Source: Lophius americanus
Lineage: Eukaryota > Chordata > Actinopteri > Lophiiformes > Lophiidae
Reading direction: 5' to 3'
Assembly (NCBI GenBank): GCA_037951165.1
Contig: JBBDHG010000041.1
Coordinates: 2,999,501-3,063,500 of the forward strand
Length of the DNA: 64,000 nucleotides
The translations under genes and the position numbers were made by a program. Positions 12,301-21,754 of this stretch are shown here, piece after piece. Positions within the stretch are counted from its first letter, which is position 1, and each line of letters begins with the position of its first letter. The notes under the pieces are model-generated. The model ran no database searches. It was not told the origin of the DNA and saw only the letters and a program-made list of their open reading frames with translations.

Positions 12301-13900
12301 GTAACACTGTAACCACTGACAGGTGGGGTCAATAACGTGGATCTTGTCACGTGTCGGATATTTGAGGTAGCAAATGAAAAGGTTGGAATCAGGAAGAACA
12401 GGTTAAGACCTTTGTGACTTTCACAACGGCCAAACTACTGGGTCAGAATTTTCGGACTTGCAGGTCTCTTTGAGTGTCCTTGGTCTGCGGTGGTTCGCAC
12501 CTGCCAACATGGTCCATGAAGGACAAGTGGTGAACTGGTGACAGGTTGAGACGGGGAGGCACCCACGCCTCAATGAGGAGCAAAGAGTTCTGCTCCGCAG
12601 GATAACGCTCTGTGCCAACGTGCTAAAGATTGGTTCAGGAGCGGAGTGAGGAACATGAAGAGTTCAAGATGTTGGCGGGGCCTTCAGATTCTCAGGAATG
12701 TTCCCGTCGTAGGACAGGAAGGAATATTTTATCTTAAATACTCCGGACTTTAATCCATTCACGGATGTGCTGGAGGAACACGTCCATTCATGGAGGCCCC
12801 GCCTCTCTACTTCCAGTACCTAGAACTGCTTACGTCAGCTCAGTCAGAGGTCCTACGGAGTCCATGCCTCAATCAATCCGTCAATCAAACTTTATTTGAC
12901 ACATATACACATAAACAGCAATAACTGTAATTAGATAAATGATTAAATTAAGACTCATTACTCATTAAGACGAGGATGTTAAAAACGGGAACGCAGGAAA
13001 AATAAAGGGCCGCCCACATCAGGAACTACAACCACCGCCGTGACTACAAAATCAACGCCGTAGGTGCCACCACCTACCCCAGTGGGCGGAGGATTCAACT
13101 CCCCATCCCTAAGGCTGCGGTACGGCCTCAACCCACCGAAGGAAACACCAGAGGCAGGATTAAAAAACAAAAATGGGTCAGCCAGAACCGTTTTGGTGTC
13201 CTATGAAGGACCCTCACAATATTAGGCAGATGGTTGTAATGTAATGGCTGATTTGTGTGTCTGCATTGATTGAACACATAATTAGAGGTGAAGATAAGTG
13301 TTAGCGTCTCACCTGGTAAGAGAATCCTTTCATGTTCAGTAAGTATTCAGTTTTGAATCAACACCTTTTATTTTCTTGAGCCGGTTAATTTTTTTTTTCA
13401 CCATTTTATGGAGAAGACAGGACAGAACTTTGTATTTGTGAGCTGCTCAGCGACCCAAGAACGTGGTTCTTGTTGCGTAATAACCTCCATGAAGGCGATG
13501 CTTGTATCTAACCCGTCGCCTCTCTCTGAGCAGGTCCAACCCGGAGCTGTGCCTCTCCTCTGATGGCGGCTCGGACAGCGACGGCGGCGTCTCCGCCTCC
13601 CAGAAAGCGACACGCCTCCAGGATCAGCTGCTGGCCGTGCGCTCGCTCATCCTGTCCGACCCGGAGTTGTACACTCAGATCCTCCGGTACCAGCCTCTGG
13701 TCCTCTCCCAGCTCAAGGAGCGACTCAAGGCATCTGGAATCCGCTTGGGTTCTGCCAAGCTGGTGAGCTACCTGGACTCTCAGTGCATCACCGTCACCAC
13801 GGCCAAACCGGGCCACTCGGCCCCCAGCCGTCGGCGGGGCAAGAGGGCAGGGGGTGCGCGAGGGAATGGCAGGAAAAGAGGTGGTGCGGCGGTCCGATAG
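387..13900 (+). CDS. slx4: SLX4 structure-specific endonuclease subunit, 13 exons
   Basis: Scaffold for SLX1, XPF-ERCC1 and MUS81 nucleases in crosslink repair and Holliday-junction resolution (family knowledge). Exons: 387-801, 1207-1414, 1522-1752, 2088-2293, 2840-3135, 3389-3617, 4133-4308, 4558-4704, 5399-5568, 6807-9070, 11032-11131, 11256-11579, 13534-13900. All introns are GT-AG and phases agree, giving 5133 nt and 1710 aa (human about 1834). Two UBZ4 fingers are visible: C187/C190/H205/C209 and C234/C237/H250/C254. Exon 5 carries the MLR/XPF-binding type segment (NAESALARLQERVSALLL). Exons 8-9 carry a BTB domain (about 595-690). The large exon 10 is acidic and Ser/Pro-rich, with a SUMO-interacting motif LIVLSDSSDE near 972. 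A SAP domain spans about 1472-1505, and the SLX1-binding C-terminus is in exon 13, followed by a basic tail. The start MDDSDQDF has the family N-terminus. Introns 9 and 12 hold LINE and Tc1 fragments. Confidence 0.95.
4469..4500. repeat. Perfect hairpin in slx4 intron 7
   Basis: Two 14-bp perfectly complementary arms (TCATCAGTTATGAC and GTCATAACTGATGA) are separated by CATC. The structure sits 57 bp before the first base of exon 8, in or near the branch-point zone of that intron. Confidence 0.8.
5990..6330 (-). mobile_element. L2-like LINE reverse transcriptase fragment in slx4 intron 9
   Basis: Read on the minus strand, this stretch encodes the reverse-transcriptase signature GVPQGSALGSLLFSTYMLP, typical of L2-clade LINEs. 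It then passes into a tail containing GCTCAACCAAACAGTTGAGC and GACATCAAAGGG. The catalytic YADD block is absent, so it is a dead fragment. The same tail recurs at 52.9 kb. It lies antisense to slx4 inside an intron. Confidence 0.75.
9071..11031 (+). other. slx4 intron 10
   Basis: A roughly 2-kb intron without a supported gene. Part of it (about 9200-9600, including an open stretch on the minus strand) looks like old dispersed repeat rather than coding sequence. Short AT-rich segments follow. No recognisable transposase or reverse-transcriptase motif was seen. The acceptor follows a clear pyrimidine tract at 11020-11031. Confidence 0.5.
11955..12100 (-). mobile_element. L2-type LINE 3' UTR fragment and adjoining AT repeat, slx4 intron 12
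   Basis: The sequence TATATAGCGCCTTTCAAGAG followed by an ACCCAAGGACGCTTTACA block is a familiar fish LINE 3'-end motif. It is seen again, diverged, at 43.65 kb. A short (AT)n tract at about 12066-12100 follows. No coding capacity. Confidence 0.5.
12470..12720 (+). mobile_element. Decayed Tc1/mariner-like transposon fragment, slx4 intron 12
   Basis: Sequence related to the transposon copies at 20.0, 25.3, 26.2 and 49.2 kb. It has the region around a GTGGTGAACTGGTGACAGG block, then a jump to the late transposase part (GGTTCAGGAGCGGAGTGAGG). The middle is missing and the frame is broken. A matching right-hand terminal motif, TGTAATGTAATGGCTGAT, occurs at about 13233-13250 and may be the other end of the same or a nested copy. 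Confidence 0.6.
12890..13250. other. GC-richer unclassified block in slx4 intron 12, ending in a transposon-like terminus
   Basis: Between the Tc1 fragment and exon 13 lies a block with higher GC content and unusual composition (13010-13190) that I could not assign. Its right end, near 13245, matches the terminal motif of the Tc1-like family, so part of it may be element interior. No ORF here is convincing. Confidence 0.35.
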
Positions 13901-14127
13901 AACCTGTGACAGGCGGCGGTTGTCAGCGCAGGAAGACGCTGCTGTTTTACCCGTTATGTGAAGAAAGAAACACGTTTTCTGTTTGGTGTCAAAGGATATG
14001 CTGCGAACACTGAAAACAAAAAAAGGTGTTGGTGCTGTAGCACACAAACGAGACTGAAAGATGGCGGAACCCATTTCCCCCCACGCGTTTGTGACGGCGC
14101 AGAATCAGGGGCTGTGAGATTTTGCCG

Positions 14128-14133
14128 ATTAAA
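14128..14133 (+). terminator. Probable slx4 polyadenylation signal (ATTAAA)
   Basis: The common variant hexamer ATTAAA occurs 228 nt after the slx4 stop. It is the first good candidate on the plus strand. An AATAAA further on (about 14274) is an alternative. Confidence 0.5.
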
Positions 14134-14171
14134 GCCTCAGTTGTAAAAATCACATTTCCTGCATTAATATA

Positions 14172-15233
14172 TTTATTTCTGAACACTGATGTAGAACCTT
14201 ATCAGGCTGTCTGAGTTTGATGGGTCACAAAAGAAGAAACGGACTGGGCATCCAGTGGTTCTGGACGGAAGAAAATAAAACACGCAGAAAGAACGAGACC
14301 AAGACCCCGAGCCCAGATGTGGCTTTGGATCACAGTGTGACAGCTGAGCTGGTTCGGGACTGAAATCTGAAAACGATGACAGATTAGGTTCTGTGGATGA
14401 CGCCAGAACTCCAATCACAAGGTTCTGGGGGGGGAGGAAAAAAAAGACTACCAGAACCAAGTGTCACATTTTGGATCAGGAAAAAAACAATCATTCAGAT
14501 TTCTTTTAGAAAAAAAAGTCTTTTACGAGAAAAAGAAAAACAAAGTGTAAAAAAAAAAAAAAAGGTTCTGGGGGAAAGTATGAATTAGTCGGATGATGAA
14601 GTGGAGGACTGAGCTCCACCTGATGAAGGTGAATCTTAAAATATGATTTATGGTTCAATGTTTCAAGTTTAAGTTTACAAAAATAATTAATAGGAATGTA
14701 GTTTGAAGAAATCAAACATTAGCAAATGTTGTATAATCTCTTATGAACGGACCCAAACGGGTTCTGAGACTAAGAAATAGATTTTTGGACTTTTTTTTGA
14801 AGGATAATCTTCAGACTAGATAAAAACTGGGACCGGACTTATAAAAGGATATAAAGTCAGAAATAATTTCATCATACAGGATTTTTTTTTTTCTCAAAAA
14901 AAAAACAAAAACATTTTACTGAGCAAACTTCTTCAGCGAGAAAAACTTTCTAGTCCACATCATTCGAGTATTGGAACGGGTTCTGGGTAGCAGCACAGCA
15001 TCGAGGCGGCGCTGCGAGTTCACATTCGGGTCACCGCCGTCCGGCGTCTGGGAGGTCCGAGGCGTTCTCCCAGGTTCTCTCTCTACGGCAGCGTGAAGCC
15101 GAGGGCGTCCCAATCTCCTGCAGCACATTTCACCCTCGCAAATCCCGGAGACGGATCATCTCCAACCCGGTGACGCCTCCACCCGTGGGTCGACGACGAG
15201 CCGCGTCCTCTCCCGGCTCAGAGCGTCGCTCAG
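14172..15233 (-). other. Convergent 3' region of slx4 and mcrip2; probable mcrip2 3' UTR
   Basis: No gene is coded here. On the minus strand an AATAAA lies at 14177-14172, about 1.06 kb after the mcrip2 stop. If used, the mcrip2 3' UTR would reach almost to the slx4 poly(A) site. The block holds several A/T homopolymers (14550-14565, 14880-14900) and a GC-rich piece at 14980-15230. Confidence 0.4.
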
Positions 15234-18200
15234 TCACGACAGGTTGGCGATGTTGGCGAGGAAACGCTGGGCCCACCACTCCTCCAGGTCTATGGGCACA
15301 AAGTCTGCAGACAAACACTCACGCTTAAGATCTATAATATTAGAAGGAAACTACATAGAAAATCTTTGATTCTGCAGTAAGTCAAAATGAAGGAACACGG
15401 ATTGATTGATGTAAGAATCGGATTAGTCCCCGCCCCCCTCAGCCAGGAGTAAGACCAGCAGAACTCTGAAGTTGGGTTATTTCCCAAAGCCCTTTGATCG
15501 ACACTAGTTCTATTCAAATGTGCTATTTAAGTAAAAGTCCAACTTTACTTCGGCGTGTGACACATCCTCTGTTTCCATGAGAGCCTACAGGTGGTCATAA
15601 TGTTACGGAGGAGATCAATATCTCACAACAACAAAAAACAACAACATTTGCAGAAAGTTCAAAAGGCAGAACTTGTGGTTCTGGCTCGTGTGCAGAGCAG
15701 GTGAGCTCTGATCCAGACACTACTACAGACGGACAATATAGTAGTTATAATTTCTGACTGTTAATATAATTATATTTAGTACGTCAGAGTTTAAAAACAC
15801 TTAATTTGATTTTTTTGTCATTTTATATTACCAAAATATTTTTTTGTTTTTTTACATTGTGTATTTATTTGGCTTGAAATGTTAAGCGAAGGAAAAGTCA
15901 AAATCCTGCATCGATAATAAACAAATATTTAATTCCCGTTTTGTATTTTAGGTGTTTTGAATTTTTAGACTCCAACATTTTTTGAGTCTAACTTGTCAAT
16001 TTAAGTGGAAAATACTTAAATATGATTAGAGTATGAGCAGTTGAAGTGATTTTTTTTTCAACTTTTATGTTTTTACAGTGTAATACAGGAAATTTCTTTC
16101 ATTTCATCAACAATTTCCTATTTGATGACTTTTTTTCCCACATCTTTAACATCAAGAACCGAAAATGCAAAGCAGTAAATAAATATTTGTTTAGTATTGC
16201 TGCACAATTCTGACAATATTTTATTGCTGCAGTGTTTCTAGACAAATATTACACACTGTAAAAAGAGAATCGTTACAAGTCGGTTTAAAAGATGAACTCC
16301 AATAAAATCCAATACAAAATAAAATCAAGAATTTTCCACCTAAATTTCACATTCAGTCATTTTAGATTTAATTGTGTGTTTCCAGTAGACTGATGTCTTT
16401 TGTTTTTACAGTGTGAGTAGAAGTGGAGGCGCCGGGGCTTACTCTTCATCGCAGCACTGGGAGTCTTCTCCCTGTACTGAGTGGGACTCTCGCTGCTCGT
16501 CGACTTCTCCTCCTCCTCCATCTCGTCGTCCCTTTCGCCCAGCTTCTGCTCCACTTCCTGCCATGCTGGAAATAAAAACACACCCGCAGCGTCTGCTGGA
16601 TTAATTGTTCAGCTGGAACTGGATGTTTGAGGCGTGAGAGGAAGCTCAAACATCTCGTCTGGTCTATTCAGACGGCTGAACGCTGTTTGATGTGCCGTCA
16701 CCGGGAGCTGAGCCTCAAGGTTTCCAGTCTGGTTTGATTACAAACAACTTTCACAAGTTGTATAACTTGTAATGTGAAAAACTACAAAAGGCACAGCGAG
16801 CGCAAACCTCCGCCGGGCCGCAACAGAACCCAAGGTTTAAGAAAGATTCATGCAGATTCCTCCGTTAATGTCTGAGTTACTGCCAGCCTCTAAGTGTACT
16901 GACAACTCCGACAAACTCTCTGAGTATCGCTCAGATCCTCTGTAACCGCTCCTCTGTAGCCGCTCCTCTCCTGCGCCTTCCACTTCAGTGTCTCTGTTCA
17001 GCCCACTGAGTCCCCAGCTCCACCCCAAGTGATCATCAAAGGAACTCATGAAACTGAGCCCCCCCCATCTTCACCCCCAAAGAAACATCAAAGGAATCAA
17101 AGGAAAAAAGCCAGAAATAGAAACATTATAATATCACCGTCTTTTTAAAAAATTATTATGTTTAATTTATACAAACGTCTACCTCTGGGTAGAATTCCGT
17201 GCAAATCGGTTCATTTCTTTTCTTTTTTTATTATCTTGCTCAATAACTAACTAACAGACAAACGCAGGAGTGAAGAGGTGGCATCCTTGGCGGAGGTGAA
17301 GGTAAAAATACTTCAGCCGTTTATAAATTATACATAGACGGAGTTTTCTACATGGCTCAGGAGGTTCTGGCCCTGGTCACAGGAGGACACCAGAGAACCG
17401 GCTCCCCTGGCAGCCATCCAAGAGTAACACAGATAAGACGCTTCTACCAGTCACTCATTTCACCCGCGGTGTGAACAGCCGCCGCTGAGGGATGCTGGGT
17501 AAAATTACCACTGAAAGACGCGGTGGCCAAACCGTCAACCATTGCTGTGTTTGATTGAGCAGCAGCGACCCGCTCACTGATTTGCAGAAGCGGTGCTGCA
17601 TGAAGGTCGGGCGGTGTGACGATGAGAGGAGGGTCCGTTGGAACTGCTGGAGTGTAAATTCAGGATAAAACATTTATGGGGCATTAAAATTGTCTCGGGG
17701 GACTGAACCATAATAATGATTAGATAAAACATCGTCTTCAGTGAAACTCAATCACAGGATCCGGTTCTGGCGGGTCGTTTTGTTCTTCTGCAACACGTGG
17801 ATATGTAAATTATTACCTCCACAGACGAGGGGATGTGTTTGCCTCTCCGCCATTTTAAGTAGATTTGCGCCGCCGTTTTGGTAAAACGTGTTTTTAGAAA
17901 CACGTTTTTGGTCCTATAAAAGTAACGATTCGGTCATATTCTCACACGCCTTAATATGACTAATAAAATAATCCTACAAAGCGAATAGGACTTTTTCAAA
18001 GCTTAGCCAAGGTCAATGCCTCCTCCTCCTCCTCCTCCTCCTCCTCCTCCTCCTCGGCCCTTTTTAGCTGCGGTGTCGCCCAGGGATACATCCTTGGCCC
18101 CTTACTCTTTGGCGTACACACTGGGTCATGTTATAAACGGGTGCAGACACATTTTTGGATATGAACTAGTGACTCAGACCAAACAACCATTAAATTCATG

Positions 18201-21200
18201 TTCTTCAGATGATTGTTCCAGCTCCAGAAGGTTGAGATGGACCCACCTTCAGGAGAATTCACTTCTTTGCAGTAACAGATATTAAATACTACGACTTTAA
18301 ACTCTTAACTGCTGATTCAGATTTGGTGGATCTTTTAAAGCTGGACCCCGAGGAAACCGTCCTTCGTCGTTCTGTTGACTATCTGTCAACGATGATGCTA
18401 ATTAAAGACGTGGGTTTCCGTGGGTACGGGTCGTATCGCGAGGGCGGCGCTTTTAGAGTTGGTGAACTGAGTTGCTGAAGAATTTAAATTATAACTCATT
18501 ATTTATTCATCATCAATCAATCAGGTGAAAAGTTTCCGACCAATTGATTCATATGTTGATTAGAAACGATTAGATGATGGGGGAGAACCCCCCCCACCCC
18601 CCCGATCTAAACTGCCTAAAGATGGCCTCTTTAATAATTGCTTAATTTCTCCATTTAATTGGCAAAAACTTTAAAAGTATTCAGTCACCGGAATGAGAAA
18701 AAAAACATTTTAAACAGCTGAACGAATGTTTGCCCTCATTTAAAAAGAAACAAAAGAAACAAACAACATCATCTGATCAGGAGCTGCTGGATCAGTCGGT
18801 TTGGAGCCGACTGTAAATAAGAACTTTGTCGGCCATTTTACTTTTGCTGCTCTGAAAACGGGCCCAAACGGAGAACCGGCCGTGGGTCCGGCTGCAGGAA
18901 ATACTTGTGAAGGGGAATGAGAGAAATCAAGAGTTGAAGAGTTCGTCTCTCCTCACCTTCATACACAAATCGGACGTTCTCCTCGTGTGCCGGGGTGAAG
19001 CCGTCTGCCGGGGCGCCCGTCTTCTGCTCGGCTGCGCCGTGGTACCGCTTCCCATTCAGGCGGTTGAAGACGATCTTTGGGTGCGGAGAGCTGCAGAGAT
19101 CGGACGTAGAATGAAGCAACGTCAACGTCCAGAATCGTTTGTGTAAGTTCTCATTCATCCGGGTCAGGGTTGAAGGTTGAATCAGAAGCGACTGGACTTC
19201 TGTTTCGGCTCGGTTGCTTCGGAATCCTACATGTTTTCACCAGTTTAAAGGCAACGACCGCCGACGGCTGATCGATCGGGGCCGGGAGGCCCAATTTGAT
19301 GTTTTCGGTAAAAGGCTCACCGACGGCCATTTTGTGCCAGTACACGCATGAGCCGCACACGGACAGCAAGCATTAGCTAGCACGGCTACGAACATCTCAC
19401 CGGCTACGAAGTCTTTCATCGTGACTGAAAAAAACACGGAACTCGCAATAGTTTCTAACACTAAGCTGGGGAGGATCGACCAACAAAAGCGTTTGGGACA
19501 ACCAACTTATCAGACACTTCAAAATGAATCACCCCGAGGAACCTAACAAGTTTCAAAACGCTAACGTTGGCAGAGCGGCTAAAGCTAGTGATAATACAGA
19601 GCCAACCACGAGCCCAAACCAACGTAGAACCTGTGATGGACTGAACGAGGCGTACAAAGTTTTATAGTTTTATTAAGAGACGCTCCTGGAGGAGGACGGC
19701 GTTGTACGTTAATTTTAACAGGTCAGAACACATACACAATGCCGACCAGCCTTGCTTCCTCTGTTATCTTTCAAAATAAGAGCACTTAAAATACACTAGT
19801 CTGTATGGTTTGAAAACTTTTAAGAAAAAAAAAAACAGGAAAATTGTTGTCGGGGCGCCACTGGAGAAAACTTTATATTCTATTCTATCTATTTCTATAC
19901 CAACAGTCATGAACATGAACGCCGAGACGTCGTCGACATATTTCTATACTTTTTATCGGGCCCCAGAGGTTGCGGCGCTGTTCAATTGTATTGTGTTACG
20001 CTGGAAGGTCTCGTTCAGGGACTCTCTATCCATCAGCCACAACATTATAACCAAGTCAGACTAATATTGGTCATCTTGTTATAATGGCGACTGCCGGTGG
20101 GTGGGATATATCAGGCGGAAAATCAATATTTGTTTCTGGAAAAACTGTCACGTGAGGATCTGAGAGACTTTGACAAGGTGGCTAGACCTTGTCAAAGTCT
20201 GAGAGACCCATCTTCTGGTTTTGAAGATGGGTCAGAGCATCTTTTTTGGGGGGAGGGGGGGTTTCCCACACAGCAGTAGTTACTACATGCCGACTCCTGA
20301 CCACTAACTCCGCATCAGAACTGGACCACGGAGCAGTGGAAGACGGCGGTCAGGTCTGATGGATCACAATCAAATCTTTTGCATCATATGGAACCAGAAA
20401 GAAGACGAGAGCTGGCGATGAGATGCCTTTGGAAAAATTCTACTCAGAAACTTGGGTCCCGACATGTTCGTGTTGAAGGACACTACTTCATGGAAAAAGT
20501 ATTCACTGCTGGCATTGTCCTCCTCCGGCAGGAGGTCCCTCACTGCCACATTCAACAACGGTTCAGGAATGGCCGACTTGTGTTGACTTGGCCTCAGATC
20601 TCAATCCAATCAGTTGAGACGTGTGTGGGATTTGCCAGACAAACAAGTCGAACTCAAGAGGCCCGACCTCACCAACCAGCTGGATCTGCTGCTAATGTGT
20701 TCATGCCAGATGCCACAGAACACCTTCAGAGTTCTTGTGGAGCCCATGCCTGGATGGGTCAGAGCTGCTTTGGTGGCAAAGAGGAGGCATGCACATTGTT
20801 AGGAAGGGGGTTATAATGTTATGGCTGATCGGTGTCTTGCAGTGGTATTGCGATTTAGAATATGGCCCCTGCTTCCGAGAGGGCCCCAACCGGACAGGTA
20901 AACGCAAAGGCAACGAACCTTGGAGTTCATTAATGGTGTGGCTGCAGGGCGCATGCGCAGACCTGTGCCGTAATCATGACGAAGAAAGTTCTGTCCGATG
21001 TTGGATGCAGCCGAGTCACACAGATGTGTTACATGATCGCACTGGCAAGCGCACGTGCGGAGTCAAGTTGGGCCCACGTCTTCAAAGCGGCCCGAACCAG
21101 AACCAGTCAAACAGAAATCAAACACAACAGTTTGGACCGACACTCACTCTGATGAGAGCCAGGTCGTCGGCTTGAGCTTGGTGTCGCTGAATTTGCTCTC

Positions 21201-21396
21201 GATCTGTTGCGTGGGACCTTGAAGACAGAATCCGGTTCATTAGTTTCCTGCCCTTTAACCCGTCCGCATGCACCGAACTCTAGGTGTCACCTCATGGAAA
21301 TCAATGTAATATTACGTCATGCTCCGGACCCACTCACTGACCCGTCCTCCGTTGTGTAACTAGTTTGCTGGGACCTCTGCTGAGTGTGTACATCAT
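15234..21396 (-). CDS. mcrip2: MAPK-regulated corepressor-interacting protein 2 (MCRIP2/FAM195A), 5 exons
   Basis: Small, mostly disordered protein of the MCRIP/FAM195 family; relatives bind CtBP corepressors and stress-granule RNA helicases (family knowledge). Exons on the minus strand: 21396-21342, 21217-21148, 19090-18957, 16565-16443, 15304-15234. They total 453 nt and 150 aa (human 160). The N-terminus MMYTLSRGPSKLVTQRRTG matches the vertebrate start. The core has KIVFNRLNGKR and FTPAHEENVRFVYEAWQ, then an acidic run, and the C-terminus FVPIDLEEWWAQRFLANI ends in ANLS. All introns are GT-AG with matching phases. Exon 1 must end at the GTCAGT donor to keep the frame; a stronger GTGAGT lies 4 nt further on. 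The second Met (21393) may be the true start, as in human. It is convergent with slx4. Confidence 0.92.
16790..17300. repeat. Dispersed repeat in mcrip2 intron, related to 33.2 kb
   Basis: Contains CTGCGCCTTCCACTTCAGTG and a run of CATCAAAGGAA motifs, both shared with 33180-33400. It ends near CTTGGCGGAGGT after a TAACTAACAGACAAACGCAG segment. This is a pattern I associate with old fish interspersed repeats. No coding potential. Confidence 0.5.
18019..18055. repeat. (CTC)n trinucleotide microsatellite
   Basis: About twelve perfect CTC/TCC triplets inside an mcrip2 intron, immediately before an L2-like reverse-transcriptase fragment. Confidence 0.9.
18056..18185 (+). mobile_element. L2-like LINE reverse transcriptase fragment in mcrip2 intron
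   Basis: Diverged GVxQGYILGPLLFG-type sequence, then CTGGGTCATGTTATAAACGG and CACATTTTTGGAT. These are the same landmarks, in the same order, as the copies at 6.2, 40.8 and 52.8 kb. It stops before the YADD motif and is not functional. Confidence 0.6.
20036..20845 (+). mobile_element. Internally deleted Tc1/mariner-like transposon with both termini
   Basis: Bounded by CATCAGCCACAACATTATAACC on the left (in part) and GGTTATAATGTTATGGCTGATC on the right, which are inverted relative to each other. The interior reads along the plus strand through helix-turn-helix and late transposase sequence, including a decayed form of the DLNPI-type block (near 20595) and a C-terminal EPMPGWVRAA block (near 20740-20770). 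Frameshifts break it. It contains two near-perfect fold-back palindromes (20165-20200 and 20206-20232). It lies in the mcrip2 intron between exons 2 and 3. Confidence 0.75.
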
Positions 21397-21450
21397 GTGA
21401 CGTGATCTCCAGGTCTCAACTGCCCCTGGTCCAAAACTCTTGCTGCTCAC

Positions 21451-21754
21451 CAGGCGCAGAATCCGATCTGTCTGCTTTTCTGGTTCGGTCCGGTCCTGTC
21501 CTCCTGCTGAGAAGCAAAGACGCACAGGGTCAGGCGGTCGTGGGTCAGACTATCCTCGTTTGAACTTGTTGATACGTACCTCGCTCCTCCTCGCCGGCAG
21601 GTGTTCCGTCCAACTGCCGAACTGCGTGGAGGTCGTCCAAGGAGACGCGGTCCTGAAGCCGGGGGTCAGCGAGGGAGAGGCGGGCAGCGCGCTTCCTGAC
21701 GGCCGGGGACAGGGAGTGTGCAGGCCGGACAGCAGGCCGGGTGATTCCTCCACG
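21451..21754 (-). other. Two candidate exons upstream of, and in frame with, mcrip2
   Basis: On the minus strand, 21754-21580 is an open 175-nt block with an acceptor (TTTTTACCCAG) and a donor (GTACGT). Its frame 1 protein contains LSLADPRLQDRVSLDDLHAV. A second block starts at 21506 after CTTTGCTTCTCAG and either ends at the donor GTGAGC (21451) or runs on without a stop into the mcrip2 ATG. The phases fit between the two blocks and with mcrip2. I do not recognise the peptide. It could be an alternative 5' end of mcrip2, part of another gene, or chance. Confidence 0.35.

Noticed and set aside
13000..13190. 63-codon minus-strand frame rich in Val/Gly
   Set aside because: No recognisable domain, no splice logic, and it lies between transposon pieces in an slx4 intron.
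15590..15612. Possible lone Tc1-like terminus (GGTGGTCATAATGTTACGG)
   Set aside because: Too short and without a partner end or interior to list as an element.
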